Positions 37,840 through 46,727 of a stretch of 64,000 bases of DNA are shown piece by piece. The stretch spans positions 310,001 to 374,000 of the forward strand of contig NZ_JAMLJJ010000001.1 in assembly GCF_023736155.1 (NCBI RefSeq), written 5' to 3'. Under the pieces are notes generated by a model. It made no database searches. It had not been told where the DNA came from and was given only the letters and a program-made list of their open reading frames with translations. Numbering within the stretch: the first letter of the stretch is position 1; the number at the start of each line of letters is the position of its first letter. The position numbers and the translations under genes were made by a program. The DNA comes from Larsenimonas salina (lineage in GTDB: Bacteria > Pseudomonadota > Gammaproteobacteria > Pseudomonadales > Halomonadaceae).

Positions 37840-39801
37840 TTACTGGGCGGCGGCGGGGCGACCGATCAACGAGCGCGTGTCTTCACGTGCTTCGCTGAGT
37901 TCGATGCGAACCGCATCACCGAGTCGGTAGGCAACGGCGTCACTGATACGAACGATACCGTCCTTGTCATCGATGGCCACAGCCGTCTTGTCGCTGTGAA
38001 GCGTCGAGCTTGGCATGAACACCGTGGCGCCGTTGTCGAGAAGCCGGACGCGCATGCCGCCCCGTTTGATGTCCATGATCTCGGCATCGAAGGGCTGGTT
38101 GGTCTCGGCCGCCTCGCGCAGAAAACGCACATAGAGCCAATCCTTGACGTCGCGTTCGGCCATGCGGTTCAGCCGGCGACGCTCGGTCAGGTGTTCGGTC
38201 TCGGTTTCGGTTTCCGCGGCCGGCAGCGCTGTTTCGCCCTGAGCGAGCGTTTGCTTGAGCAGGCGATGGTTGATCATGTCGCCGTACTTTCGAATCGGCG
38301 AGGTCCAGGTCGCGTAAGCATCAAGGCCCATGCCGAAATGGGGGCCGGGTGTCGCCGTGATGGTGACGTAGCCCTGGAAGCGGCGCAGACGCGCGTCGAG
38401 CCAGGCATCGCCCTTGGCTTCAATCGAACGGCGAAGGGCGGTAAATCGCTCGAGTTCGCCAAGCTGGTCAGGCGTCGCTTCCACGCCCTGGGTTGCCAGA
38501 AACTCGACCGCCTGGTCGCGTTTTTCAGGCGCAACGCCTGTATGAACGTTATAGATGCCGTGACCTACATGCTCGGCCAGATGCTTGGCGCAGCAGATGT
38601 TGGCAAGAATCATCGATTCTTCGATCATCCGCATGGCGATACGGCGAGGCTCGGCGTGAATGGCCAGCACGTTGCCGACCTCGTCGAGCTCGAACGCATA
38701 ATCCGGACGGTCCGCGAACACCAGGGCATTGGCCAGGCGCCATTGATAGCGGGCATGGGTCAGCGCTTCGAGCGCCTTGAGCTGGGATTCACCATGATCG
38801 AAATCCGGTGTCCAGGTGGCGCCCTCGGTGCCTTCGAGCCAGTTGGACACGTTGTCGTAGCTGAGCTTGGCCTTGGAGGTCACATGGGCGGCAAAAAAAC
38901 GGTGGCCCTCGATGCTACCGTCGGCGGCGACGGTGATGTCGCAGGCAAGCGCCGGACGCACCTGATCTTCCTTCAGCGAGCACAGGTCGTTGGCCAGCGT
39001 TTCCGGCAGCATGGTGACGTTCTGACCCGGCAGATAGACCGTGAATGCGCGTTGACGCGCTTCGAGATCGACACTGTCGCCAGCTTGAACGTAGGCGGTC
39101 GGATCAGCGATGGCAACCGTCAGTACCCAGCCGCCTTCGTCACGTTCGCGAATGCACAGGGCATCGTCCATGTCCTGGGTAGAGGCGCTGTCGATGGTGA
39201 AAAACGGCCGGTCGGTCAGGTCTTCCCGCGCAAGGCTGTCTTCAAGCAGCGGCCACTCGCTCTTGTCGCTCGGCGAGGCCTGCTCCAGTGCGTGACGGGC
39301 AAGCGTGACACGCCAGGGCACATCGGCGGCATCGGACGGCGCGATCAACGCCTCGACCTGAACGTAGAAGCTGCGATCATCCGGTTTTAGCGGGTGACGC
39401 AAAAGCTTTGCCTCGACCCAGTCGCCGTCATTGATCGTGCTGTCATCGACCTGCTTTGCAAGGCGTGCGCTCAGGGTGTTTCGAATCGAGGGGTGATCCG
39501 GCACGACCGACACGCGACCCTCGCGCTTTTTAACGCGACCGATGAAACGGGATAGGCCGGGCTCGAGCAGAACTTCCGGCTCCACGCTCTGGCGTTCGTT
39601 TTCGGTATGAAGCGCCGCTTCGACGCGATCACCATGGATCACGTTTTTCATGTGGGGCGGCGGAATGAAATAGCTGTTGCCATCATCGCCGTCCATGAAG
39701 CCATAGCTTTTGTCAGTGGCCTTGATCGTGCCAGTAACGCGCGGAGTCTGGCTTCGGATGTCTTGCTTGAGTTGAGCAAGCAACGAGTTGTTTTGCAGCA
39801 T
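37840..39801 (-). CDS. rnb: Exoribonuclease II
   Basis: 653-residue 3'-to-5' exonuclease that degrades mRNA. MLQNNSLLAQLKQDIRSQTPR and the cold-shock-type N-terminus match RNase II rather than RNase R. The RNB active site TIDSASTQDMDDALCIRE carries the metal-binding aspartates. YATWTSPIRKYGDMINHRLL and RRRLNRMAERDVKDWLY are signature blocks, and a C-terminal S1 domain follows. The ATG at 39801 was chosen over an upstream frame start. A 543-codon antisense frame across it is a shadow. Confidence 0.97.
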   Translation of the reverse strand: MLQNNSLLAQLKQDIRSQTPRVTGTIKATDKSYGFMDGDDGNSYFIPPPHMKNVIHGDRVEAALHTENERQSVEPEVLLEPGLSRFIGRVKKREGRVSVVPDHPSIRNTLSARLAKQVDDSTINDGDWVEAKLLRHPLKPDDRSFYVQVEALIAPSDAADVPWRVTLARHALEQASPSDKSEWPLLEDSLAREDLTDRPFFTIDSASTQDMDDALCIRERDEGGWVLTVAIADPTAYVQAGDSVDLEARQRAFTVYLPGQNVTMLPETLANDLCSLKEDQVRPALACDITVAADGSIEGHRFFAAHVTSKAKLSYDNVSNWLEGTEGATWTPDFDHGESQLKALEALTHARYQWRLANALVFADRPDYAFELDEVGNVLAIHAEPRRIAMRMIEESMILANICCAKHLAEHVGHGIYNVHTGVAPEKRDQAVEFLATQGVEATPDQLGELERFTALRRSIEAKGDAWLDARLRRFQGYVTITATPGPHFGMGLDAYATWTSPIRKYGDMINHRLLKQTLAQGETALPAAETETETEHLTERRRLNRMAERDVKDWLYVRFLREAAETNQPFDAEIMDIKRGGMRVRLLDNGATVFMPSSTLHSDKTAVAIDDKDGIVRISDAVAYRLGDAVRIELSEAREDTRSLIGRPAAAQ

Positions 39802-39887
39802 AGTGTCAATCGTGTCTGGCGGGTCAGGGCGCCCCACTATAAGGGGTCGCCCTTGATGGGGAAAGGGATTTTCAGTGATCTGGCGGC

Positions 39888-40520
39888 TCAGAGCGCACTT
39901 TTGAACGACGACCAGTCCTGTTCGCCGTCAAGCAGATCGAACTCGAGTTCAAAAAGTGTGGGATCGCGCATGAGTTCACACACCACCTGAGCCACGTTAT
40001 CGCGCGAGACCTCACCGTTATTGGCGCCGTCGGTAAATTGGCTGAAATGATTGCTTCCGGATTCATCGGTCAGCTTGCCCGGACGCACGATGACATGGGG
40101 CACCGGGCTTTGCGCGATGCGGTAGTCGGCGGCCTTTTTGGCCGAGAGATAGGGTTTGAGCGCCTCGGGCCCATCAAGTGGGTCGGTATGGCGGGTGCTG
40201 ACCATGATGACGCGCTTGAAGCCGAAGGCTTCTGCAAGCTCCGCGCAGCGGTAGGCACCGTTGAGATCGATCATCAGCGTCTTGTCGAGGCCGGTATCGG
40301 GGCCGGAGCCGGCGGTAAAGACAAGCTCATCGCAGCCCTTGAACGCGTGCTCGAGCGAACCTTCAAGATCGCCAAGCACGGTCTCGACGCCCAGGGCCTC
40401 AAGATGCTTTTGCTGTTCTTCGTTTCGCACCAGCGCCCTGATGGGCTGGCCGGCGTTCACGGCCAGCTGGCAAAGGCGCTGGCCGATCTTGCCATGCGCG
40501 CCAACGATCAATGTGGTCAT
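39888..40520 (-). CDS. NAD(P)-binding SDR/NmrA-like protein
   Basis: 210-residue Rossmann-fold protein. The nucleotide-binding motif is TTLIVGAHGKIGQRL, close to GxxGxxG, followed by RALVRNEEQQ. KRVIMVSTRHTDP and YRIAQSPVPHVIVRPGKLT match atypical short-chain dehydrogenases such as YtfG/YwnB-like proteins, which lack a strict YxxxK pair. Substrate unknown. The ATG at 40520 is preceded by GGGAGG; the upstream in-frame extension is not needed. The CobW-type gene lies upstream on the same strand. Confidence 0.88.
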   Translation of the reverse strand: MTTLIVGAHGKIGQRLCQLAVNAGQPIRALVRNEEQQKHLEALGVETVLGDLEGSLEHAFKGCDELVFTAGSGPDTGLDKTLMIDLNGAYRCAELAEAFGFKRVIMVSTRHTDPLDGPEALKPYLSAKKAADYRIAQSPVPHVIVRPGKLTDESGSNHFSQFTDGANNGEVSRDNVAQVVCELMRDPTLFELEFDLLDGEQDWSSFKSAL

Positions 40521-40591
40521 GGGGCCTCCCTTGGGCGTTATACCGGTAACATGATTTCTTTGAATGTACATGGCTTCATTCAAGGCCGAGT

Positions 40592-41626
40592 TCAACCCTC
40601 AAGGCGTTTGGCCAGGCGCATCAGGGCGCTTTTGAGCGTCGGCGACGCAGGGCGGTGTGCGATCAAGAGGAGCTCAAGCCCCTCGTCACCTGCGCTTTCC
40701 GTCGAGGTGGTTCGCGTCGGTGCACGGCTGTGATGCAGGCCCTGGCTATAGACGCAGCGCCCGGTCCGGCTCTTCAGGCGCGCCTTGAAGCGAACGATCT
40801 CCTCACCGGCATCATTAGTCAGCTCGTCGATGGCCTGCTCGAGCGACTCGGCACTCAGGTGCTCGGCCTGCTCGATGTGAATGCGGTGAACTTCAAAGCG
40901 TTCGGTGTGCGCCGGTGCCATGCTCGGGGTCAGCAGTGAGCTGGGCTGTGACATCGTACCGGGTACGGTGAAGGTCAAGGGCGCCTCGACCTTGACGGCT
41001 TGCGTCAGGCGCTCGAGCACCGTCGCGCCCTCAGTGTCGCGTGCGTCGAGCATCGGTGCGTGGGGTGAATGGGCGCGCACCAGGCGTGCAAGGGCGTTCT
41101 GTTCGGAGGCGGTGATCACGTCAGCCTTGGTCGTGAGCACCAGATCGGCGCTTGCAAGCTGTGCGCTGGCGTCCGGGTAGGCGCTCAGTGAGCGCGCCGC
41201 GTGTGCGCCATCAACGGTTACGAGGGTGCCTTCGAAGTGCAGCTTTCTGGCAAGCCGAGCATCGCTTGCCAGCGTATGAACGATCGGTGCCGGGTTGGCA
41301 ACCCCGGTGGTCTCGATGAGAATGCGGTCGAACTGCGGCGTACCCTCGCGGGCGAAGCGCCACAGCGCATCTTTCAAGGTGTGAAGCAGGTCCTTTTCGA
41401 GCGTGCAGCAGATGCAACCGCCCGTCAGGGTCAGCGTGGTTGGCGTGTCCTCACCTCGGGCGTGAGCGCGCAAGGGATGATCGAGGTCGATATCGCCAAA
41501 CTCGTTGATGATGACCAGTGTGCGCGCCATGCCGGGTTCCTGTACCCAGCGGTTGATCAGGGTGGTCTTGCCGCTGCCGAGAAACCCGCTCACGACGATG
41601 ACGGGCAGGGTGGTGTGTGAAGGCAT
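40592..41626 (-). CDS. CobW/COG0523 family GTPase (metallochaperone)
   Basis: 344-residue G3E GTPase. P-loop GFLGSGKTTLINRW, the metal-binding GGCICCTLEKDL (CxCC), and a NKxD-type TKAD are present, followed by a C-terminal CobW domain (FEVHRIHIEQ). COG0523 proteins deliver zinc or cobalt to client enzymes and are often induced by zinc starvation. No histidine-rich loop is seen, so the metal is undecided. It is divergent from nagA. The upstream AT-rich stretch at 41686-41705 could hold an operator. Confidence 0.9.
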   Translation of the reverse strand: MPSHTTLPVIVVSGFLGSGKTTLINRWVQEPGMARTLVIINEFGDIDLDHPLRAHARGEDTPTTLTLTGGCICCTLEKDLLHTLKDALWRFAREGTPQFDRILIETTGVANPAPIVHTLASDARLARKLHFEGTLVTVDGAHAARSLSAYPDASAQLASADLVLTTKADVITASEQNALARLVRAHSPHAPMLDARDTEGATVLERLTQAVKVEAPLTFTVPGTMSQPSSLLTPSMAPAHTERFEVHRIHIEQAEHLSAESLEQAIDELTNDAGEEIVRFKARLKSRTGRCVYSQGLHHSRAPTRTTSTESAGDEGLELLLIAHRPASPTLKSALMRLAKRLEG

Positions 41627-41815
41627 ATCGATCTCGTGGCCGCTCGATGAGTGAGTCGGTAGTTTGCCATGATCGCCTTTGTTGTTTTTATACCGTTATA
41701 TTGTCGGCGTTGACACTTTACGTGCGCCTTGAAAATGAACCGCGTACAGTACGCGACCGCATCGACCATTTTTTTATGTTCGAACATGGCATTGACCTTG
41801 AGGGCCTTGAACGAC

Positions 41816-42928
41816 ATGACGCTGACAGGACACATTCTGACCCCGACCGGATGGCAATGGGGCATGCTTGAGATCTCGGAGGGTACGATAGCGGCGGTGA
41901 CGCCGACCGATAAAGCGACGCCTCCAGGCGCAGACGACCCTTATCTTGTGCCCGGTTTCATTGATCTGCACGTCCACGGCGGGGGCGGCAGCGATGCGAT
42001 GGAGGCGGGGAAGGCGGCGCATGTCATGGCGTCGACACACGCCCGATTCGGTACCACTAGCCTGCTTGCCACGACCATGACCGCGCCGATGGCGGATATC
42101 GAGGCGGCGCTTGACGCCATTGCCGAGGCGATGAGCCATCAGGCACCTGACGAGGCGCGGCTCTTGGGCGTGCATCTGGAAGGTCCGTTCATTCATCCCG
42201 ACAGGCTCGGCGCCCAGCCCCCTTATGCCTGCCCTGGTACGCCGGCGCAGTTCGACACGCTTCTTGCACGGGCACCGATTCGTGTCATGACGCTGGCGCC
42301 TGACATCGAGGGGCACGACGCGCTGATCACGCACGCCACTGCCCGGCAGGTTCGAGTACAAATCGGCCACACCTGCGGCACGTTCGAGGACGGCTGCACA
42401 GCACTCTCGCGAGGCGCCAGCGGATTTACCCACCTTTATAATGCCATGACGCCGCTTGGGCACCGCAATGCCGGCATCGTCGGGGCTGCGCTTGCGCATG
42501 CGACGTTTTGTGAAATCATCCCGGATCTTGTGCACGTTGAAGCTGGCGCGATGCATGCGGCCATGCGGGCGATTCCAAGGCTTTACGGCATCACCGATGC
42601 AACCGCTGCCGCCGGTATGCCTGAAGGCGAGTACCGGCTGGGGGCCCAGCGCGTGTTCAAGCAGGGCGACAGCGTGCGGCTCGAGGATGGCACGCTTGCC
42701 GGCAGCGCGCTGACCATGAATCAGGCGCTTAAGAACTTCATGATGCTCGGAGACACGTTGGCGCAGGCCGTACACCGGCTGTCGACCTGGCCGGCGGAGT
42801 ATCTGGGGCTTTCTGATCGCGGTGTGCTGGCGCCGGGCCGTCGCGCCGATGTACTCGCACTCGATCGAGACGGAACCCTCCAGGGCGTCTGGATCGGTGG
42901 ACAGCGCGTCGAGGCCGACCATGACTGA
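41816..42928 (+). CDS. nagA: N-acetylglucosamine-6-phosphate deacetylase
   Basis: 370-residue amidohydrolase that converts GlcNAc-6-P to GlcN-6-P. FIDLHVHGGGGSDAM (HxH), LLGVHLEGPFIHP (metal Glu), the later His in QIGHTCGTFE, SGFTHLYNAM, and the catalytic Asp in GITDATAAAGM are intact. The ATG at 41816 was chosen because it matches the family start (MTLTGHILTP); longer in-frame starts exist at 41729 and 41786. It overlaps the next gene by eight bases. nagB is not in the window. Confidence 0.95.
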   Translation: MTLTGHILTPTGWQWGMLEISEGTIAAVTPTDKATPPGADDPYLVPGFIDLHVHGGGGSDAMEAGKAAHVMASTHARFGTTSLLATTMTAPMADIEAALDAIAEAMSHQAPDEARLLGVHLEGPFIHPDRLGAQPPYACPGTPAQFDTLLARAPIRVMTLAPDIEGHDALITHATARQVRVQIGHTCGTFEDGCTALSRGASGFTHLYNAMTPLGHRNAGIVGAALAHATFCEIIPDLVHVEAGAMHAAMRAIPRLYGITDATAAAGMPEGEYRLGAQRVFKQGDSVRLEDGTLAGSALTMNQALKNFMMLGDTLAQAVHRLSTWPAEYLGLSDRGVLAPGRRADVLALDRDGTLQGVWIGGQRVEADHD

Positions 42929-43814
42929 ACCGATTCTTTGGGTGGCTATTGACGGTGGGGGCAGCGGGACGCGCCTTCGCGCACGCGCGTCGACCGGCAC
43001 CTTCATTGAGCTCGAGGGTGGCCCCTCGGCGCTCTCGCGCGGGGCCTCGAACGCCTGGGGCGTGATCGAGCCGCTGATTCACCGCGCAGGCGCTGCGCTC
43101 GGCGTCTCAATTGACTGGTCGACCACCGCGCTTGCCATCGGGCTTGCCGGGCTTAATCAGCCCGAATGGCGCCGCGTGTTCAAAAGCGCGCTGCCGGTGT
43201 GTCATACGCTGGTGCTTGAAAGCGACGTTACGACGGCGCTGGTCGGTGCCCATCAACGCCGCGCAGGCGTTCTTCTGGCGCTCGGCACAGGCAGTATCGG
43301 CGCTGCCGTGAATGCGGCGCGAGAGGTGTCGCTGGTGGGCGGCTTCGGGTTTCCGGTCGGCGATGAAGCCAGTGGGGCCTGGCTTGGCCTTCACGCCTCG
43401 CGCCATCTCCAAAAGGCCTTTGATGGGCGCTGCGTGCCGGATGCCTTTTCAGAGGCGCTGGCGCAAGCGCTCAAGGTTACGGACATCGAAGCGCTGGTGG
43501 CTCGCTTGAGTGCAATGGACGCCAATGCGTTCGCGCGGCTTGCACCGATTGTGCTTGCGCACTCGACTCATCCTAAAGCCCGTGAGCTTCTGAGTTGGGC
43601 GGGCCGGGAAATGGCCGAGATGATCGAGGCACTCGACCCCGAGGGCCGATTGCCGCTGGCGTTGTCCGGAGGGCTTGGTGGCCCGCTGTCCGAGTGGTTG
43701 CCTGAGCGCTATCGCGCGCGGCGGGTTGACGCTCAGGGCGACGCCCTCGACGGCGCGCTGGCGCTACTGCATGATCCCACGCTACTTACACCGACTCATA
43801 AAGGCCTGTCATGA
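42921..43814 (+). CDS. N-acetylglucosamine kinase-like protein (BadF/BadG/BcrA ATPase family)
   Basis: 297-residue ASKHA-fold kinase. It starts with the phosphate-1 motif IDGGGSGTRLRAR, has LALGTGSIGAAVN (phosphate-2) and GGFGFPVGDEASGAWLG, and LALSGGLGGPLSEW near the end. This matches the eukaryotic-type/BadF GlcNAc kinases rather than ROK-type NagK. It would make GlcNAc-6-P, the substrate of the overlapping upstream nagA. MurNAc or anhydro-sugars are alternative substrates. Its stop overlaps the HAD gene by four bases. Confidence 0.88.
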   Translation: MTEPILWVAIDGGGSGTRLRARASTGTFIELEGGPSALSRGASNAWGVIEPLIHRAGAALGVSIDWSTTALAIGLAGLNQPEWRRVFKSALPVCHTLVLESDVTTALVGAHQRRAGVLLALGTGSIGAAVNAAREVSLVGGFGFPVGDEASGAWLGLHASRHLQKAFDGRCVPDAFSEALAQALKVTDIEALVARLSAMDANAFARLAPIVLAHSTHPKARELLSWAGREMAEMIEALDPEGRLPLALSGGLGGPLSEWLPERYRARRVDAQGDALDGALALLHDPTLLTPTHKGLS

Positions 43815-44608
43815 CGCCACAGTTAATCGTCACCGACCTCGATAATACCCTGCTTGATAGCCAACATGCGCTGGACCCGCTGACGGTCGAGACCTTTCAG
43901 GCGCTCGAGGCAAAAGGCCATCATCTGGCCATCGCCTCGGGGCGCCACGTCGAGGACATCCGAGAGGTGCGGCGCCAATTGGGCGTCTCGGCACACATCA
44001 TCAGTACCAATGGCGCCTATTTGCACGCGCCGGATGATCAGCTGGTGTTCGAGCGTCCGCTCGATGCCGCTCTGGCGAGCGCCCTGATCAGTGAGCTGGA
44101 TGTCCCGAGCGATGTCCGAGTCAATGTATATACCGCCGATCACTGGTGGATCGACGCCGAGTCACCCAATCTTCTGGCCTTTCACGAAAGCACGGGGTTT
44201 TCCTATCGCGTGGGCGACCTGGCCGCCCTCGAGGGGCAGCACGTCGGCAAGGTCTTTTTCATCGGTGAGCCGCGCCTTCTGGCTGCGCTTGAAACCGAGC
44301 TGCGCGCCCGCTTTGAAGGCCAGGTGCATATCACCTATTCGCTGCCCAATTCGCTTGAGGTCATGGCGAAAGGAGCCACCAAGGGCTCGGCACTGGAGGC
44401 GCTGCTTGAGCGTCTGTCACTGCCGGCGTCGGCGTGCCTGGCCTTTGGTGATAATCTCAACGATTACGAGATGCTGTCGGTGGCCGGCCAGGCGCACCTG
44501 GTGTCCAATGCGCATCCGCATCTCTTCACGGCGCTTCCTGACGTGACCGTCATCGGCGATCACAGCGACGCCGCCGTGGCGCGCACCTTGAAGGCGCGGC
44601 TGCTTTAA
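43811..44608 (+). CDS. Cof-type HAD-IIB phosphatase
   Basis: 265-residue haloacid dehalogenase superfamily hydrolase. Motif I is VTDLDNTLLDSQ, motif II ISTNGAYL, and motif IV FGDNLNDYEML, with a type IIB cap between. Relatives (YidA, YbiV, Cof) dephosphorylate sugar phosphates and flavins. Translational coupling to the GlcNAc kinase suggests an amino-sugar phosphate substrate, which is inference. Confidence 0.92.
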   Translation: MTPQLIVTDLDNTLLDSQHALDPLTVETFQALEAKGHHLAIASGRHVEDIREVRRQLGVSAHIISTNGAYLHAPDDQLVFERPLDAALASALISELDVPSDVRVNVYTADHWWIDAESPNLLAFHESTGFSYRVGDLAALEGQHVGKVFFIGEPRLLAALETELRARFEGQVHITYSLPNSLEVMAKGATKGSALEALLERLSLPASACLAFGDNLNDYEMLSVAGQAHLVSNAHPHLFTALPDVTVIGDHSDAAVARTLKARLL

Positions 44609-44645
44609 GTCGAAGTAGGGCCGGGCGGGCCGAAAAGGCGCGCGA

Positions 44646-44675
44646 TTGTCGGATGTAAAGAAGAATGTTTATACT
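44646..44675 (+). promoter_or_regulatory. Predicted promoter of the FecCD-type transporter genes
   Basis: TTGTCG (44646-44651), an 18-base spacer and TATACT (44670-44675). It leaves a ~150-base leader before the permease ATG. No Fur box or cobalamin riboswitch was recognised in that leader. Confidence 0.45.
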
Positions 44676-44828
44676 TCAGCGCCTGATTTTCGGGGCGGCC
44701 GCATCGAAGCGGGGCCGCTGCGAAGTCCATGTCGGCCGCTTGCCGCGCGGCTATGAAACGCCGGCCGGTGTCGTTTGACACTGGGCCAGGCCCTTTTCGA
44801 GGTGTGCCCGAACCAACCGTGGAGTGAC

Positions 44829-45905
44829 ATGGCTTCTTTTATAACCCAAACCCGTGCCGTTCAGGCTGAACGCTACAGCGCCAGCATCGGCCGACGCACG
44901 CTTTTGCTAGTGCTTTTGATCGTGCTGGCGTTCGTGGCCCTTATTGCGGATATCATGGTGGGCTCGGGGACGCTGTCGCTGTCTGAGGTGCTCAACGGAC
45001 TCTTTCGACCTGATGAGGTCTCGGCAAGCACCCGAGTGATCATCTGGCAGCTTCGCATGCCAATGACCCTGATGGCCGTGCTGACCGGCATGGGACTGGC
45101 GCTTTCCGGGCTCTTGATGCAGACCGTGTTGAACAATCCCCTCGCCGAACCCCTGACGCTTGGGGTGTCGTCGGCCGCCGGCTTCGGCGCGTCGCTGGCG
45201 CTTGCCTTTAATACGTCAGTGCTCTCGGCGCTGCCATTTTTGAATCAGAGCCTGATTGTTGCGACCAACGCGTTTTTCTTCTCGCTGTTGACGGTGGGTC
45301 TGATTTTGATGCTTGCCGGGCGACGCATGGGGCTTCAGACCATCACGTTACTGGGTATTGCGCTTCATTTCGTATTCAGCGCGCTGCTGGGGCTCGTTCA
45401 GTACCTGGCAAGTGCCGACCAGCTTCAAAGCATGGTGTTTTGGCAGATGGGGTCACTGATGCGCGCCTCCTGGACACAGATTCAGCTGTGTGCCGCGGTC
45501 ATGGTGGTGGCGCTGGTGCTTGTGTTCACGCGAACCTGGGCGTTGACCGCCCTTCGAAGCTTTGGCGATGAGGCGGCCGTATTCGGGCTTAATGTGCGCA
45601 GGCTTCGCATCCTCATGCTGGCGCTTGCGGCGGTGCTCGCCGGCGCCGTCACCTCGGTTGTCGGCATCATCGGGTTTGTTGGGCTGGTGGCGCCGCACGT
45701 CGCCCGCATGTTGGTGGGCGAGGACCAGCGCTTCATGGTCGGGGTGACGCTTGCCTGTGGCGTCATTTTCATGACGCTTGCCTCGCTTGCCAGCAAGTTG
45801 ATCATCCCCGGTGTGGCGCTGCCGATCGGTATGATGACCTCACTGATTGGCCTGCCATTTTTCATTGTCTTGATCATGCGTGATCAGAGGTTGTCTGTCC
45901 GATGA
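44829..45905 (+). CDS. FecCD-type ABC permease (iron-siderophore/heme/B12)
   Basis: 358-residue inner-membrane permease with about nine to ten helices. WQLRMPMTLMAVLTGMGLALSG, NNPLAEPLTLGVSSAAGFGA, and GIIGFVGLVAPHVARMLVG are signature blocks of FecCD/BtuC permeases. Substrates in the family are ferric siderophores, heme or cobalamin. The ATG at 44829 follows TGGAGTGAC; an in-frame start at 44775 is less likely. It is coupled to the ATPase gene by a four-base overlap. No binding-protein or TonB-receptor gene is adjacent. Confidence 0.93.
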   Translation: MASFITQTRAVQAERYSASIGRRTLLLVLLIVLAFVALIADIMVGSGTLSLSEVLNGLFRPDEVSASTRVIIWQLRMPMTLMAVLTGMGLALSGLLMQTVLNNPLAEPLTLGVSSAAGFGASLALAFNTSVLSALPFLNQSLIVATNAFFFSLLTVGLILMLAGRRMGLQTITLLGIALHFVFSALLGLVQYLASADQLQSMVFWQMGSLMRASWTQIQLCAAVMVVALVLVFTRTWALTALRSFGDEAAVFGLNVRRLRILMLALAAVLAGAVTSVVGIIGFVGLVAPHVARMLVGEDQRFMVGVTLACGVIFMTLASLASKLIIPGVALPIGMMTSLIGLPFFIVLIMRDQRLSVR

Positions 45906-46684
45906 GCGTCACGGTATCTGAACTCTGCATTGATCGCAGCGGCAAGCGCATTGTCGATCACGTGTCCTTCTCGGTCGATGACGGCTGTTCACTGTCGATT
46001 CTCGGGCCCAACGGGGCCGGCAAGACAACGCTGATGCGAGCGCTGTGCGGATTGTTGCCTTATTCGGGGACGGTTGACGTCGACGGTGAGCGCCTTGATC
46101 GGCTGACAAAGGTCGAGGCGGCCAAGCGCATTGGTTACGTGGCACAGGACATGACCGCGCTGAACGTGCGTCTGAGCGTCTTTGAGCTGCTGCTGCTTGC
46201 CCAGAACAGCCATCGGGTGTCCTGGCGCACCGGCAGTGGCAATCAGGACGCCGCGATGGAGGTGCTGTCTCGGCTCGGGCTCGAGCGTTTCGCCGACGCC
46301 GTACCGCAGGCGCTGTCCGGTGGTGAGCGGCAGATGATCGCACTGGCGCTGGCGCTGGTGAAAAAGCCACGGCTATTGCTGCTCGATGAGCCGACCTCGG
46401 CGCTTGATCTTGCCAATCAGCTGACGATGCTCGAGGCGGTGCACCGATACACCCGGGAGAAGGGCATCGTGACCCTCTCGATTCTGCACGACATGAACCT
46501 TGCCACGCGCTACGCCGATGACGCGTTAATGCTGGTCAATGGTACGCGGCGCTACCATGGCGCGACGGCGGAGATCATGACCCCTGAGCGGTTATCGGAG
46601 GTCTATGGCGTGACCTGCCGGACGTTGTCAGTTGATGACGGCGCCTACACCGCCATCTATCCGGTCAACGTGCGCCGGGGCTGA
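45902..46684 (+). CDS. FecE-type ABC ATP-binding protein
   Basis: 260-residue ATPase partner of the preceding permease. Walker A GPNGAGKTTLM, Q-loop GYVAQDM, signature LSGGERQMIALALAL and Walker B LLLLDEPTSALDLA are intact. A 32-base tandem duplication covers the last seven codons and stop, so a decayed copy of the gene end sits just downstream (46689-46720). Confidence 0.95.
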   Translation: MSVTVSELCIDRSGKRIVDHVSFSVDDGCSLSILGPNGAGKTTLMRALCGLLPYSGTVDVDGERLDRLTKVEAAKRIGYVAQDMTALNVRLSVFELLLLAQNSHRVSWRTGSGNQDAAMEVLSRLGLERFADAVPQALSGGERQMIALALALVKKPRLLLLDEPTSALDLANQLTMLEAVHRYTREKGIVTLSILHDMNLATRYADDALMLVNGTRRYHGATAEIMTPERLSEVYGVTCRTLSVDDGAYTAIYPVNVRRG

Positions 46685-46720
46685 CGCACTATCCGGTCAA
46701 CGTGCTCCGAAGCTAACACA
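46657..46720. repeat. 32-bp tandem duplication across the FecE-type gene's stop codon
   Basis: Copy 1 (46657-46688) and copy 2 (46689-46720) share 27 of 32 bases, including the identical first 17 (CTATCCGGTCAACGTGC). Copy 1 contains the real TGA stop; in copy 2 it reads TAA. Confidence 0.85.
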
Positions 46721-46727
46721 TCGAGCG

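Noticed and set aside
37759-39390. 543-codon open frame antisense to rnb
   Set aside because: It lies fully opposite a clear RNase II gene; its sequence shows no recognisable domain.
41774-43006. 410-codon open frame antisense to nagA
   Set aside because: Shadow of nagA, arginine-rich and low in normal motifs.
44609-44828. Possible cobalamin riboswitch before the FecCD-type permease
   Set aside because: GC-rich leader was searched for the B12-box and core words; only loose fragments such as TGACACTGGGCC appear, not the ordered motif.
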